DNA of 64,000 nt, taken from the NCBI GenBank assembly GCA_900771975.1, contig CAAGPV010000012.1:1-64000 (forward strand), written 5' to 3'. Positions 41,718 through 50,480 of this stretch are shown here, piece by piece. The notes beneath the pieces were generated by a model that was not told where the DNA came from, ran no database searches, and was given only the letters and a program-made list of their open reading frames with translations. Within the stretch, counting starts at the first letter, position 1, and every line of letters begins with the position of its first letter. Source of the DNA: an uncultured Prevotella sp. (lineage in GTDB: Bacteria; Bacteroidota; Bacteroidia; Bacteroidales; Bacteroidaceae). Position numbers and translations under genes: made by a program.

Positions 41718-44543
41718 CTACTTTGCAGGAGTCATTACCACCTCTACGTGGTTGCCTGCTCCGACAAGATTCTGCAGATAGTTGGCAATCTTTTCAGGGG
41801 TCAATGCCTCTACAGCTGCACGGTAACCGCTTTCAAGATCGATGCCTGTCCATACATATTCGTCTATTACGTCCATCCAGTGGTCGTTAGACTTTTCGTC
41901 TTCAGCATACTGCTTGAGCATGTAGTCCTTCACCTTCTGAACCTTATCGGCGTCTACCTTGATGGTATTGTCTTTCATTCCTGATGCTATCAAGGATACA
42001 GCCAAATCGCTCTTGTTGGGATCCATTGGGCAATAAACCTGCAGAACTGCCTTAGAGTTGGCTGCATCGCCTTCGCGCAAGAGTGCTCCATAAGCACCTA
42101 CCGAGTAGGCTGCACTGGCATCTTCACGGATACTCTTCAGGTAAACCATAGACAACACCTGACCTGCAGCGTCTGCCAAAACTTTGTTTTCAACGTTGTA
42201 GGCAAGCGGTTCATGCCAGAAGTCGAACGCAATTGCCTTTGGTGTTTCGCTCTTATTGGTGAATGTGTTGATGTGTTCGCCATTTACATAGGCCACATCG
42301 TCCTTCCACTTCTCGGCTTTTCCCTTTGGAAGAGAAGCAATATATTTCTCTATCAACGGACGCAAGGTCGCTTCATCGAAGTTTCCAACAAAGTAATAGA
42401 CAAACTGGCCGGGGTTTGCGAAACGCTCCTTGGCAATCTGAAGGATACGGTCATAGTTGGCCTTCTCCACATCAGCCACCTGCATGGGGTTGTAACGGTC
42501 TTTATGTCCAAACAATGTGTAGGTAAGTGAGTCGTTGAACACGCCCTCTGGCGAGAGATACTTGTTCTTCAAGCTCAACGCTATCTTGTCTTTTGTGGCA
42601 TTGTAAGCCTCTTCGTCCTTCTTCACATTGGTAAAGTTGAGATAGATAAGCTGCATCAAGGTTTCAACGTCTTTAGGAACGCAATATCCTGCGAGGCTCT
42701 GATAGTGGCTGTTCAATCCCATATTGACATTTACCTGTTTGCCGTAAAGGGCCTTCTCAAGCTCGTTGTTGGAGAAGTTTCCCAATCCGCTTGAAGACAA
42801 AGCTGCGCCAAACATCTTCAGGTTGGCATAGTCTTTTGGGCCATAGAGTAGCTTTCCGCCCTTAGCCATGGCCTGGAACTGTATCTCGTTGTCCTTGAAG
42901 TTGGTCTTTTTGAGTATTACCTTGGCGCCATTGCTCAAAGTAAGCTCTTTATAACCAAACTGCTTGTTCTCTGTTTCCTTGACAATCTTACCTGCCTTAG
43001 GCTCTTTTTCAGGAGCAATCAGCGGTTCGTTCTTTGCATTGTCAACATAAGGCTCTATCTTTTCAGCACGCACCGAAGCAATGGTCTGTGCCATTTGGTC
43101 TTTCGTAATGTCCTGTTGACCATCTTTAAGTTGGTCAAAGATATAAGCTACAAAGTTGGTATCGTTGTCAGTTATCAGCTCTTTGACATACTCGTTAACT
43201 GCATCAACATTCAATTGGGGAATAGCTGCAATCTGATTCTTCAACTGATACTCGTCTTCAATGCTTGGAATAGGCTCGTTAGACAAATAGTTGTCACGGT
43301 ATTTATCACCAAAAGTCGAGTTCTTTGTACGGTTTCGGTTGGTGTAGCGTGACTCCAATTGAGACAGGTACTCTGCTTTTGTACGGCTGAATTCGCCTGC
43401 TGTAAAACCATATTGGCGAATGCGCTGAGCCTCACGGTACAAGGCAGCCAATGCTTCGAGCGATTTGCCCTCTTTGGCAGCACCATCAAGCTGGAAAGCA
43501 TCTTTGGTTTTGGCATAAATATACGAGCCATCACCAGCCCAAGCATACATGAAAGGACAATCGGGCTTTTGCGAATATTCAGACAGACGTTGTGTTGCCA
43601 TCATGGCCACAAGCGACTTAATGTAGCTATCTATCATATAGTCGATGCCAACTTTGGCCGAGTCGGGCGTTGCATCATGCTTCATGGCAATGCCGATAGA
43701 AGGATATTGCATTTCCTTATCCTTGTCATAGACATAGATAGCTTGGTCGTTGTCGGGCACAGGCTCGTCAATCACCTTTGCTGCATTGGGATCTACCTTG
43801 GAATCTTTCCACAAACGCTTGATTTCAGCTTCTATGTGGTCTACATCAACGTCTCCAACAACGATGATAGCCTGGTTGTCTGGACGATACCATTTGTGGT
43901 AATAGTCACGCAATTCCTTGTATTTGAAACCGTCAACCACCGACATCAAGCCAATGGGCAAGCGCAAACCATACTTTGAACCAGGATATAACGCCGGAAG
44001 CGTACGTTCGAAGATGCGTTGTTCTGCCGTAGAGCGAAGCTGCCATTCCTGATGGATTACACCGCGTTCCTGATCGATTTCCTTGTCAGAAAGCGTCAAT
44101 CCGTTAGACCAGTCTTTCAGGATGAGCAGACAAGAGTCCAATGCTGTCACACGTTTCGTAGGCACATCGCAAATGCGGTAAACGGTCTGGTCAATGGAGG
44201 TATAAGCATTCAAGTCGCTGCCAAATTCCACACCGAGTGAGCGGGTGTATTCAAGCAAGGTGCTATCAGGGAAGTGTTCGGAGCCATTAAAGGCCATGTG
44301 CTCCAAGAAGTGGGCCAATCCCCGTTGGTCTTCATTTTCCTGAATAGAACCGACACGCTGGGCAATATAGAAGTTTGCCACTTTTTCCGGCCATTCGTTG
44401 TGGCGGATGTAGTAGGTCAGTCCGTTGTCAAGCTTTCCTATTTTGACATTTTTGTCAATAGGAATAGGAGGCATCTGCATCTGAGCAGACACAACACCTG
44501 CCACCAACAAGAATGCTCCTACAAGCAATTGTTTTAATTTCAT
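41718..44543 (-). CDS. M16 family zinc metalloprotease
   Basis: 941-aa exported peptidase of the pitrilysin/M16B clan. A signal peptide ends near GVVSAQ. The inverted zinc motif HFLEHMAFNG (HxxEH) is near residue 83, with the third ligand region about 75 residues on. A second, catalytically silent M16 half follows (from about residue 520), as in two-domain pitrilysins. These enzymes degrade peptides inside a closed chamber; in Bacteroidota they are periplasmic or outer-membrane associated. A TACCTTTG sequence (44591-44584) lies about 40 bases upstream. The gene stands alone between metK and xerD. Confidence 0.93.
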   Translation of the reverse strand: MKLKQLLVGAFLLVAGVVSAQMQMPPIPIDKNVKIGKLDNGLTYYIRHNEWPEKVANFYIAQRVGSIQENEDQRGLAHFLEHMAFNGSEHFPDSTLLEYTRSLGVEFGSDLNAYTSIDQTVYRICDVPTKRVTALDSCLLILKDWSNGLTLSDKEIDQERGVIHQEWQLRSTAEQRIFERTLPALYPGSKYGLRLPIGLMSVVDGFKYKELRDYYHKWYRPDNQAIIVVGDVDVDHIEAEIKRLWKDSKVDPNAAKVIDEPVPDNDQAIYVYDKDKEMQYPSIGIAMKHDATPDSAKVGIDYMIDSYIKSLVAMMATQRLSEYSQKPDCPFMYAWAGDGSYIYAKTKDAFQLDGAAKEGKSLEALAALYREAQRIRQYGFTAGEFSRTKAEYLSQLESRYTNRNRTKNSTFGDKYRDNYLSNEPIPSIEDEYQLKNQIAAIPQLNVDAVNEYVKELITDNDTNFVAYIFDQLKDGQQDITKDQMAQTIASVRAEKIEPYVDNAKNEPLIAPEKEPKAGKIVKETENKQFGYKELTLSNGAKVILKKTNFKDNEIQFQAMAKGGKLLYGPKDYANLKMFGAALSSSGLGNFSNNELEKALYGKQVNVNMGLNSHYQSLAGYCVPKDVETLMQLIYLNFTNVKKDEEAYNATKDKIALSLKNKYLSPEGVFNDSLTYTLFGHKDRYNPMQVADVEKANYDRILQIAKERFANPGQFVYYFVGNFDEATLRPLIEKYIASLPKGKAEKWKDDVAYVNGEHINTFTNKSETPKAIAFDFWHEPLAYNVENKVLADAAGQVLSMVYLKSIREDASAAYSVGAYGALLREGDAANSKAVLQVYCPMDPNKSDLAVSLIASGMKDNTIKVDADKVQKVKDYMLKQYAEDEKSNDHWMDVIDEYVWTGIDLESGYRAAVEALTPEKIANYLQNLVGAGNHVEVVMTPAK

Positions 44544-44653
44544 AATTTAAACTGTTAACGATAAAAATTTGTCTATTTGCTTACAAAGGTACGTAAAAAT
44601 GCTATTTATAGTCAGTTGCCAAGAGAAAAAAAAGTTAAAACCGCCTTTTTTGC

Positions 44654-45601
44654 TTATTTATCCCTATCCTTTCCGTGCAGTTTTGCATACCTGATGTTGC
44701 GCGGGTGATGCTCGAGGATGACTTGACGAAGCATCGTCATATCCATATGGGTGTAGATTTCAGTGGTGCCAAGGCTCTCATGTCCCAACATGGCTTGGAT
44801 GGAACGGAGGTCGGCACCGCCCTCCAAGAGGGCCGTTGCAAAGGAATGGCGCAGTGTGTGGGGACTGATAGTTTTCTTGATGCCGGCAGCCTTGGCATAG
44901 TTTTTCACCATAATCAAAATCATCGTGCGCGTAAGGTGTGCCCCTCTCCGGTTAAGGAACACATAGTCTTCCTCGCCTGGCTTGATGTTGTGCATCTTTC
45001 TGCGACAGTCATACCACCAGTCTATCTCTTGAAGGGCTCGCTTTGAGATAGGAACAAGGCGTTCCTTAGAACCTTTCCCTATCACCCTCACAAACTGTTC
45101 GTCAACATAGATGTTGGAAATCTTGAGGTTTACAAGTTCAGAAACCCGCAGGCCACATGAAAACAACACCTCGATAATGGCCTTGTTGCGATGTCCTTCC
45201 CACTTAGACAAGTCGATGGCTGCCTCCATCATGTCCACTTCTTCGGTTGACAACACCTCCGGCAGATGCAAGCCCTGTTTGGGAGAGTCGAGCAGTTCTG
45301 TGGGGTCAGTCTCCAAAAAACCGTCAAGCACCAGAAAGCGATAGAACGAGCGCACCCCACTAAAGATGCGGGCCAATGAGCGAGGGCCGATGCCGATGTC
45401 AAATAAGCTGGTGGCAAACCGTTCCAATTGGGACAGTTCCACCTTCATGGGATCTATCTGCTCTTGCTTACAGTAGGTCAGCAACTTGTCCAAGTCGTGC
45501 ATATAGGCATCCACCGTATTTGGTGAGCAGCCTTTTTGTAGCTTCAGATAGCGGCAATATAGCCCTGCAACATTCAAAGATGATTCCTTGGCGGGTTTCA
45601 T
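44654..45601 (-). CDS. xerD: Site-specific tyrosine recombinase XerD
   Basis: 315-aa tyrosine recombinase that resolves chromosome dimers at dif with XerC. An N-terminal SAM-like core-binding domain starts with YLKLQKGCSPNTVDAYMHDL. The catalytic set is visible as R in CGLRVSEL, the conserved lysine in the IGKGSKERLVP turn, HTLRHSFAT (H-x-x-R), GHESLGTTEIYTH and its tyrosine nucleophile. I start at the ATG at 45601; the frame runs 93 codons further upstream but that part is antisense to aroQ. A TACCTTTG -7 box (45632-45625) fits a 17-base leader. Confidence 0.95.
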   Translation of the reverse strand: MKPAKESSLNVAGLYCRYLKLQKGCSPNTVDAYMHDLDKLLTYCKQEQIDPMKVELSQLERFATSLFDIGIGPRSLARIFSGVRSFYRFLVLDGFLETDPTELLDSPKQGLHLPEVLSTEEVDMMEAAIDLSKWEGHRNKAIIEVLFSCGLRVSELVNLKISNIYVDEQFVRVIGKGSKERLVPISKRALQEIDWWYDCRRKMHNIKPGEEDYVFLNRRGAHLTRTMILIMVKNYAKAAGIKKTISPHTLRHSFATALLEGGADLRSIQAMLGHESLGTTEIYTHMDMTMLRQVILEHHPRNIRYAKLHGKDRDK

Positions 45602-45632
45602 TTTTATTCTTACATTTGCAAATGCAAAGGTA
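45588..45632. promoter_or_regulatory. Overlapping divergent promoters of xerD and aroQ
   Basis: For aroQ (+): TTG (45588-45590), 20-base spacer, TACATTTG (45611-45618). For xerD (-): TACCTTTG (45632-45625), with no obvious -33 element. The two -7 boxes are only 6 bases apart and the aroQ -33 lies inside the xerD coding region. Confidence 0.7.
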
Positions 45633-45649
45633 ACAAAAAACCAAGAAAC

Positions 45650-46066
45650 ATGAAAATACTCATCATCAACGGGCCCAACTTGAATCTTTTGGGAATTCGC
45701 GAGCCTGGCATCTACGGCAATGCATCGATGGAGAACTACCTTCCGGTGTTGAGAGAACGCTATCCGGACATTGAAATAGAATACTATCAAAGCAACGTGG
45801 AAGGCTTCTTGATAGACAAGATGCAGGAGGTGGGCTTTTCTTATGACGGGATTGTGCTGAACGCAGGTGCCTACACTCACACGTCTGTGGCTTTACTCGA
45901 CTGTATCAGATCGCTCAAGACACCCGTGATAGAGGTTCACATCAGCAACGTACATGCCCGTGAAGACTTCCGCAACCACTCCATGATTTCGTCAGGATGC
46001 CGTGGCGTAATAGCCGGATTCGGACTGGATAGCTACCGTTTAGCCATTGAAGCACTGAAAGGATGA
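45650..46066 (+). CDS. aroQ: 3-dehydroquinate dehydratase, type II
   Basis: 138-aa dodecameric enzyme of the shikimate pathway, dehydrating 3-dehydroquinate. The N-terminus INGPNLNLLGIREPGIYG is the family signature with the active-site arginine and tyrosine region. NAGAYTHTSVALLD and the VHISNVHARE loop with catalytic histidine are present. Length is normal. It overlaps the next gene by 4 bases (ATGA). Confidence 0.97.
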   Translation: MKILIINGPNLNLLGIREPGIYGNASMENYLPVLRERYPDIEIEYYQSNVEGFLIDKMQEVGFSYDGIVLNAGAYTHTSVALLDCIRSLKTPVIEVHISNVHAREDFRNHSMISSGCRGVIAGFGLDSYRLAIEALKG

Positions 46067-46701
46067 CCGAAACCGAACAAATAGACGACTACATTCTTGC
46101 CCATAGCGAACCGGAAGGCGACTACCTCTACCGGTTGTGGCGTGCCACCAACGTGCATACCGTTCACGGACGCATGGCAAGCGGACATCTTCAGGGGCGC
46201 ATTCTGAAAATGTTTGTCCAGATGATACGTCCCAAGAACATTCTCGAGGTGGGCACATTCAGCGGATATAGTGCGCTTTGTATGGCAGAAGGCCTTGGGG
46301 AAGGGGGCAAGGTGTACACCTTTGAAATAAACGACGAGATGGAAGACTTTACCCGCCCGTGGATAGAACGTTCGCCCATGGCAGACAAGATAGACTTCCG
46401 TATAGGTGACGCCAACGTGGAAGCACCGAAAATGGGCATCACTTTCGACATGGCTTTCGTAGACGGAGACAAAAGAACCTATGTGGAGACCTACGAAAAC
46501 ATTTTTCCACTGATGGCTTCGGGCAGTTTCATATTTGCCGACAACACGTTGTGGGACGGCCACGTAACAGACGCAGCCTATGACCGCGACCAGCAAACGC
46601 AGGGCATACGAAGCTTTAACGACCATATTGCTGCCGACCCTCGCGTCGAGCAAGTCATCCTGCCACTACGCGACGGATTAACACTGATTAGAAAGAAATA
46701 G
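46063..46701 (+). CDS. O-methyltransferase, class I SAM-dependent
   Basis: 212-aa methyltransferase of the CCoAMT/catechol O-methyltransferase type. The SAM loop is ILEVGTFSGYSALCMAEGL; the acidic metal-binding positions lie in MAFVDGDKRTYVETYE and FADNTLWDGHV, where Asp, Asp and Asn would hold a divalent cation. Substrate unknown; related enzymes act on vicinal diols or on tRNA (TrmR). It is coupled to aroQ by a 4-base overlap, and the shikimate-derived aromatic context is suggestive only. Confidence 0.9.
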   Translation: MTETEQIDDYILAHSEPEGDYLYRLWRATNVHTVHGRMASGHLQGRILKMFVQMIRPKNILEVGTFSGYSALCMAEGLGEGGKVYTFEINDEMEDFTRPWIERSPMADKIDFRIGDANVEAPKMGITFDMAFVDGDKRTYVETYENIFPLMASGSFIFADNTLWDGHVTDAAYDRDQQTQGIRSFNDHIAADPRVEQVILPLRDGLTLIRKK

Positions 46702-46725
46702 CACACGCGTTTCACAAAATATCAT

Positions 46726-46733
46726 TATCTTTG
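46726..46733 (+). promoter_or_regulatory. Candidate -7 box of rbfA
   Basis: TATCTTTG, 43 bases ahead of the rbfA ATG. No good -33 element is at the standard distance. Confidence 0.5.
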
Positions 46734-46775
46734 CACCATTGAAGCCCTCTGCTTCCAACGAAAACATACAAGAAA

Positions 46776-47111
46776 ATGCAAGAAACAAGACAAAATCGCA
46801 TATCAAGACTGCTCCAAAAAGAGTTGGCCTCTATCTTTCAGAGCCAAACACGCATGATGCATGGAGTGCTGGTCAGCGTAACTCGTGTACGCATCAGCCC
46901 CGACCTGAGCATCTGTACCGCCTATCTGAGCATCTTTCCTTCGGCAAAAAGCGAAGAACTGCTTACCAATATCAATGCCAACGAGAAGACCATACGCTAC
47001 GAGTTGGGCAAGCGCGTACACAACCAGCTACGCATCATTCCGGAGCTACGCTTCTTTATAGACGACTCTCTTGACTATATAGAGCATATCGACGAGTTGC
47101 TGAAGAAATGA
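46776..47111 (+). CDS. rbfA: 30S ribosome-binding factor RbfA
   Basis: 111-aa KH-fold protein that helps mature the 16S rRNA 5' end. The opening ETRQNRISRLLQKELASIFQ and the closing segment, LRIIPELRFFIDDSLDY, are characteristic. It overlaps the following permease gene by 4 bases (ATGA), an arrangement common in Bacteroidota. It has its own promoter after the O-methyltransferase gene. Confidence 0.95.
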   Translation: MQETRQNRISRLLQKELASIFQSQTRMMHGVLVSVTRVRISPDLSICTAYLSIFPSAKSEELLTNINANEKTIRYELGKRVHNQLRIIPELRFFIDDSLDYIEHIDELLKK

Positions 47112-48337
47112 ATTTTCCTTTCTACATTGCCAAACGCTACCTTTTTTCCAAAAAGAGTACACACGTCATCAACTTGATTAGCGCCATATCGGTCATTGGG
47201 GTGGCGGTAGCAACAATGGCATTGGTGGTAGTTTTGAGCGGATTTAACGGTTTCTCGGATTTGGTGGCTTCGTTCTTCACCTCGTTCGACCCGCAACTAA
47301 AGATTGAACCCGTTAAGGGAAAGATGACAGCTGCCGATGCTCCAGAGCTCGACAAGGTGAAATGGTTGCCAGAAATTCTTGTGGCTACCGAGTGTGTAGA
47401 AGACCAAGCCATGGCCATCTACCAAGGACGACAAGCCATGGTGACGGTCAAAGGCGTAGAAGACAACTTCGCCCAACTCACCAACATTCAAGACATTCTG
47501 TATGGCAACGGCGCTTTCGAGCTGCACATCGCCAACCTTGAATACGGAGTGATGGGCATTCGACTGGCCGAATCATTGGGTACAGGCGTTCCATGGAGAG
47601 GCTATCTACACATCTTCGCCCCACAAAGGGAAGGGCAGTTCGAACTGAGCCGGCCTGAAGAAGGCTTTGTCGAAGACTCGCTGCTTTCTCCAGGGGTGAT
47701 ATTTCAGGTGAAACAAGGTAAGTACGACAAGGGACACATTATCACTTCCATCGGTTTTGCACGACGCCTGTTTGGCCGTCAGGGCCAAATCTCCTCGCTT
47801 GAGCTCCGCTTGAAGGCCGGAATAGATATTGACAAGACAAAAGCCAAGATACAACAGATAGTCGGTAACAAATATAGCGTAAAGGACCGCTATGAGCAAC
47901 AAGCCGACACGTTCAAGATAATGCAAATAGAGAAGTTCTTTGCATACGTCTTCCTAACGTTTATCTTGCTGGTGGCTTGTTTCAACATCATCGGTTCGCT
48001 CTCAATGCTGATTATCGACAAGAAAGAGGATGTTTGCACCTTACGCAACCTTGGGGCCAACGATAAGCAAATAACACGCATTTTCCTGTTTGAAGGACGA
48101 ATGATTTCGGTCTTCGGTGCCATCATCGGCATTGCCTTGGGCTTGCTGCTTTGCTTCCTGCAACAAAGGTACGGCATCGTGAAACTCGGCGATTCACCCA
48201 ATTCGTTTGTCGTTAATGCCTACCCTATCAGTGTTCATCCGTCTGACATTCTACTCATTTTTGTCACTGTCATCATCACGGGTTGGCTCTCGGTTTGGTA
48301 TCCTGTCAGACAACTTAGCAAACGACTTTTGCAATAA
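47108..48337 (+). CDS. LolC/LolE-like ABC transporter permease
   Basis: 409-aa inner-membrane permease of the FtsX superfamily with four membrane helices: one after residue 20 (VINLISAISVIGVAVATMAL) and three in the C-terminal third (FFAYVFLTFILLVACFNIIG, VFGAIIGIALGLLLCF, ILLIFVTVIITGWLSVWY). The large periplasmic domain lies between. Homologues in Proteobacteria release lipoproteins for transport to the outer membrane; in Bacteroidota a single permease may form a homodimer. The ATPase LolD is not adjacent. It overlaps rbfA by 4 bases. Confidence 0.9.
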   Translation: MNFPFYIAKRYLFSKKSTHVINLISAISVIGVAVATMALVVVLSGFNGFSDLVASFFTSFDPQLKIEPVKGKMTAADAPELDKVKWLPEILVATECVEDQAMAIYQGRQAMVTVKGVEDNFAQLTNIQDILYGNGAFELHIANLEYGVMGIRLAESLGTGVPWRGYLHIFAPQREGQFELSRPEEGFVEDSLLSPGVIFQVKQGKYDKGHIITSIGFARRLFGRQGQISSLELRLKAGIDIDKTKAKIQQIVGNKYSVKDRYEQQADTFKIMQIEKFFAYVFLTFILLVACFNIIGSLSMLIIDKKEDVCTLRNLGANDKQITRIFLFEGRMISVFGAIIGIALGLLLCFLQQRYGIVKLGDSPNSFVVNAYPISVHPSDILLIFVTVIITGWLSVWYPVRQLSKRLLQ

Positions 48338-48394
48338 CATTAAACAAATTCGCAACTCATTGTTAGCCAACGGGTTAACAATACCTAAGAAATT

Positions 48395-48466
48395 AGCTTC
48401 TAAAAGGCCGTGTTTTAGACTGTAAAAAGGCCGGTTTTAGGAGCTAAAATGCCGTGTTTTAGAAGG
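48395..48466. repeat. Dispersed palindromic repeat, copy B
   Basis: Tandem short units: AGCTTCTAAAAGGCCGTGTTTTAG, then AAAAAGGCCGGTTTTAGGAGCTAAAATG and CCGTGTTTTAGAAGG. They share GGCCGGTTTTAG, GGAGCTAAAA and CCGTGTTTT with the copy at 22201-22275. It sits between the convergent permease and murI genes and is the only structure seen in that 174-base gap. Confidence 0.65.
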
Positions 48467-48511
48467 TCGTTTGCCGGGTAGGGTTTTTCAAGGGACAAAA
48501 TCCTCTTTGGA

Positions 48512-49357
48512 TTACTCCAAATCGATGTGTTCCACATGAATGGATGAAGGCAAGAAAATGCGAGCGTTTTCCTTGAATTTTACCGGATTTTCGGTGGTGA
48601 AATACAAACTCTTTCCGTGCTTGGTGCATTGGGCGTCCATTTCGGGATGGCGGCCCAAATAGTCTTTCAGACTGTCGGCCACATACTCGCTTTGGGGAAC
48701 AATGCGCACACCCGGTTGTATGTATTTCAATATCTTGGGCATGAGAATGGGATAATGGGTACAACCCAAGATAATAGTATCAATCTTCGGGTCAAGCAAC
48801 ATGAGATGGTCGATGCGTTTCTTTACAAAATAATCGGCACCAGGACTGTCAGCTTCGTTGTTCTCTATGATAGGTACCCACAAAGGACAAGCCACACCTG
48901 TCACCTTGATATCGGGATGAAGCTTTTCTATCTCCAAATTGTAGCTTTGGCTTTTCACTGTGCCTTCTGTGGCCAAAAGGCCTACATGACGACTGCGTGT
49001 CAGACCGCCTATAACTTCTGCCGTAGGGCGTATCACCCCCAACACACGGCGTGTTGGGTCTAATTGGGGCAAATCGCATTGCTGAATAGAACGCAAAGCC
49101 TTTGCCGAAGCCGTATTACACCCCAAGATGACCAAATGGCAACCCAACTCGAAAAGCTTGATGACCGCCTGACGCGTAAACTGATAGACCACATCAAACG
49201 AACGGGAACCATAGGGCGCACGTGCATTGTCGCCAAGATAGACATAGTCGTACTCGGGCAAAAGTTGCTGAATGCCATGAAGGATGGTCAATCCTCCATA
49301 ACCGGAGTCAAACACTCCAATGGGACCAGGTTGGTGAGATAAAGTTGTCATAAGCAT
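48512..49357 (-). CDS. murI: Glutamate racemase
   Basis: 281-aa enzyme that makes D-glutamate for peptidoglycan. The two catalytic cysteines are in LGCNTASA and LGCTHYPIL, with FDSGYGGLTILH at the N-terminus. A second ATG at 49351 (MTTLSHQ) is possible. It is last in the envelope-biogenesis run, 28 bases after ompH3. Whether it relies on the ompH transcript is uncertain because a terminator precedes ompH3. Confidence 0.95.
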   Translation of the reverse strand: MLMTTLSHQPGPIGVFDSGYGGLTILHGIQQLLPEYDYVYLGDNARAPYGSRSFDVVYQFTRQAVIKLFELGCHLVILGCNTASAKALRSIQQCDLPQLDPTRRVLGVIRPTAEVIGGLTRSRHVGLLATEGTVKSQSYNLEIEKLHPDIKVTGVACPLWVPIIENNEADSPGADYFVKKRIDHLMLLDPKIDTIILGCTHYPILMPKILKYIQPGVRIVPQSEYVADSLKDYLGRHPEMDAQCTKHGKSLYFTTENPVKFKENARIFLPSSIHVEHIDLE

Positions 49358-49385
49358 AATAAGAGGTTGGGATAATTCATGAAAG

Positions 49386-49889
49386 TCAATGTAAAGCGGT
49401 TTTCAGATTGGCAGTAATGTCTGTTGCGCAGGAAGAGTCGATATAAGGAACAGCTCCATTATCGGTGTTGAGGACAAAGGCATAGCCTCCTTCGCTGCCC
49501 AACTTTCCAATGGCATCATCAATACGCTTGCGAATGGGGGTCATGGCTTCACGCTCGGCTTGAGAGAGCAAGCGCTCGGCTTCTTTCTTGAAAGCAGTAT
49601 TTTTTTCTACCATCTCTTGCAATTCAGCTTGGCGCTTACGAAAGATGGAGGGAGCAAAATCGCGTTGACCTTCCAAAAACTCCTCATACTTGGCATTGAA
49701 ATCTTCCTCTGAACGACGTGTTTCAGCTTCATACTTGTCACGCAGAGTGGCCATTTCGCGCTGAACAGCTGCATATTCTGGCAACGACTGAAGCACTTCT
49801 TCATAACTGAAATAGGCGAAACGAAGGCCTTGGGCTGAAGCTACAAAGGGCAACAAAAGGGAAAACAAAAAGAGGATAAACTTTTTCAT
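49386..49889 (-). CDS. OmpH/Skp family periplasmic chaperone, paralogue 3
   Basis: 167-aa exported protein. A signal peptide ends at ASAQG. The rest is a long coiled coil (residues about 30-125, VQREMATLRDKYEAETRRSEEDFNAKY) and a small beta part, like the tentacled Skp trimer that escorts unfolded outer-membrane proteins. It ends with GGYAFVLNTDNGAVPYID, matching the end of paralogues 1 and 2. It lies 52 bases after ompH2, with an intrinsic terminator in that gap. Confidence 0.9.
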   Translation of the reverse strand: MKKFILFLFSLLLPFVASAQGLRFAYFSYEEVLQSLPEYAAVQREMATLRDKYEAETRRSEEDFNAKYEEFLEGQRDFAPSIFRKRQAELQEMVEKNTAFKKEAERLLSQAEREAMTPIRKRIDDAIGKLGSEGGYAFVLNTDNGAVPYIDSSCATDITANLKTALH

Positions 49890-49894
49890 AAGCT

Positions 49895-49927
49895 AAAAAA
49901 GGCCCTCTCTTTCGTAAAGGAGAGGGC
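49895..49927 (-). terminator. Intrinsic terminator between ompH2 and ompH3
   Basis: Minus strand: 11-bp stem GCCCTCTCCTT/AAGAGAGGGC-type (one G-U), four-base loop, followed by six U (49900-49895). It lies 14 bases after the ompH2 stop and 6 bases before the ompH3 ATG. Confidence 0.8.
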
Positions 49928-49941
49928 TTGAAAAGGGGTTA

Positions 49942-50445
49942 TTACTTCAACTTGTTGTACTCTGCCTTTACCTCGTTGGTAACGTCCTTGCTAATAGACT
50001 CGTTAACATAAATGGGTTGTCCAGCAGATTTTTCCATGATGTAAACATAATTTCCGCTCTTGGCTACATTCTCAATAGCCTTGCGTACCTTATCGAGAAT
50101 TGGGCCAAGCTTTTGCTGCTGTTCCTCGTTGAAAGCCTTTTGGTTGTCTTGTACAGCCTGTTGAATCTTGGCATACATGTCGCTAAGGCTCTTTTCGGTT
50201 TCAGCTTGCTTGGTGGCGTTCATCGTACTCTTGGTTTTGTCATACTCGTCAGCCTTACGTTGCAACTCGTTCTGCATGTCAGTAATCTGCTGCTCATACT
50301 CTTTGCCTTTCTTCTGTAGTTGGTCTTGAATAGTTGTTACCTCAGGAAGAGACTGCATGAAAGCCTGAGAATCGATGTGGCCGAACTTTTGTGCGAACAT
50401 GGTCATTGGTGCGCAAAGCATCAATGCTAAAAATAGTTTTTTCAT
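49942..50445 (-). CDS. OmpH/Skp family periplasmic chaperone, paralogue 2
   Basis: 167-aa exported chaperone with signal peptide ending MFAQK and central coiled coil (QLQKKGKEYEQQITDMQNEL onward to about residue 110). The C-terminus YVYIMEKSAGQPIYVNES matches the other copies. Gln/Lys-rich helices fit the Skp tentacles. It is 35 bases after ompH1 and followed by an intrinsic terminator. Confidence 0.9.
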   Translation of the reverse strand: MKKLFLALMLCAPMTMFAQKFGHIDSQAFMQSLPEVTTIQDQLQKKGKEYEQQITDMQNELQRKADEYDKTKSTMNATKQAETEKSLSDMYAKIQQAVQDNQKAFNEEQQQKLGPILDKVRKAIENVAKSGNYVYIMEKSAGQPIYVNESISKDVTNEVKAEYNKLK

Positions 50446-50480
50446 TTTGTTTGCTTGTTATTAATTAATTGTTTTTGTTT

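Noticed and set aside
44654..45601. xerD as an integrase marking an integrated element
   Set aside because: It has XerD length and motifs, sits between core genes, and there are no direct repeats, tRNA attachment site or accessory genes beside it.
45602..45880. 93-codon upstream extension of xerD
   Set aside because: It would run antisense through aroQ and lacks similarity to XerD, whose N-terminal domain starts at 45601.
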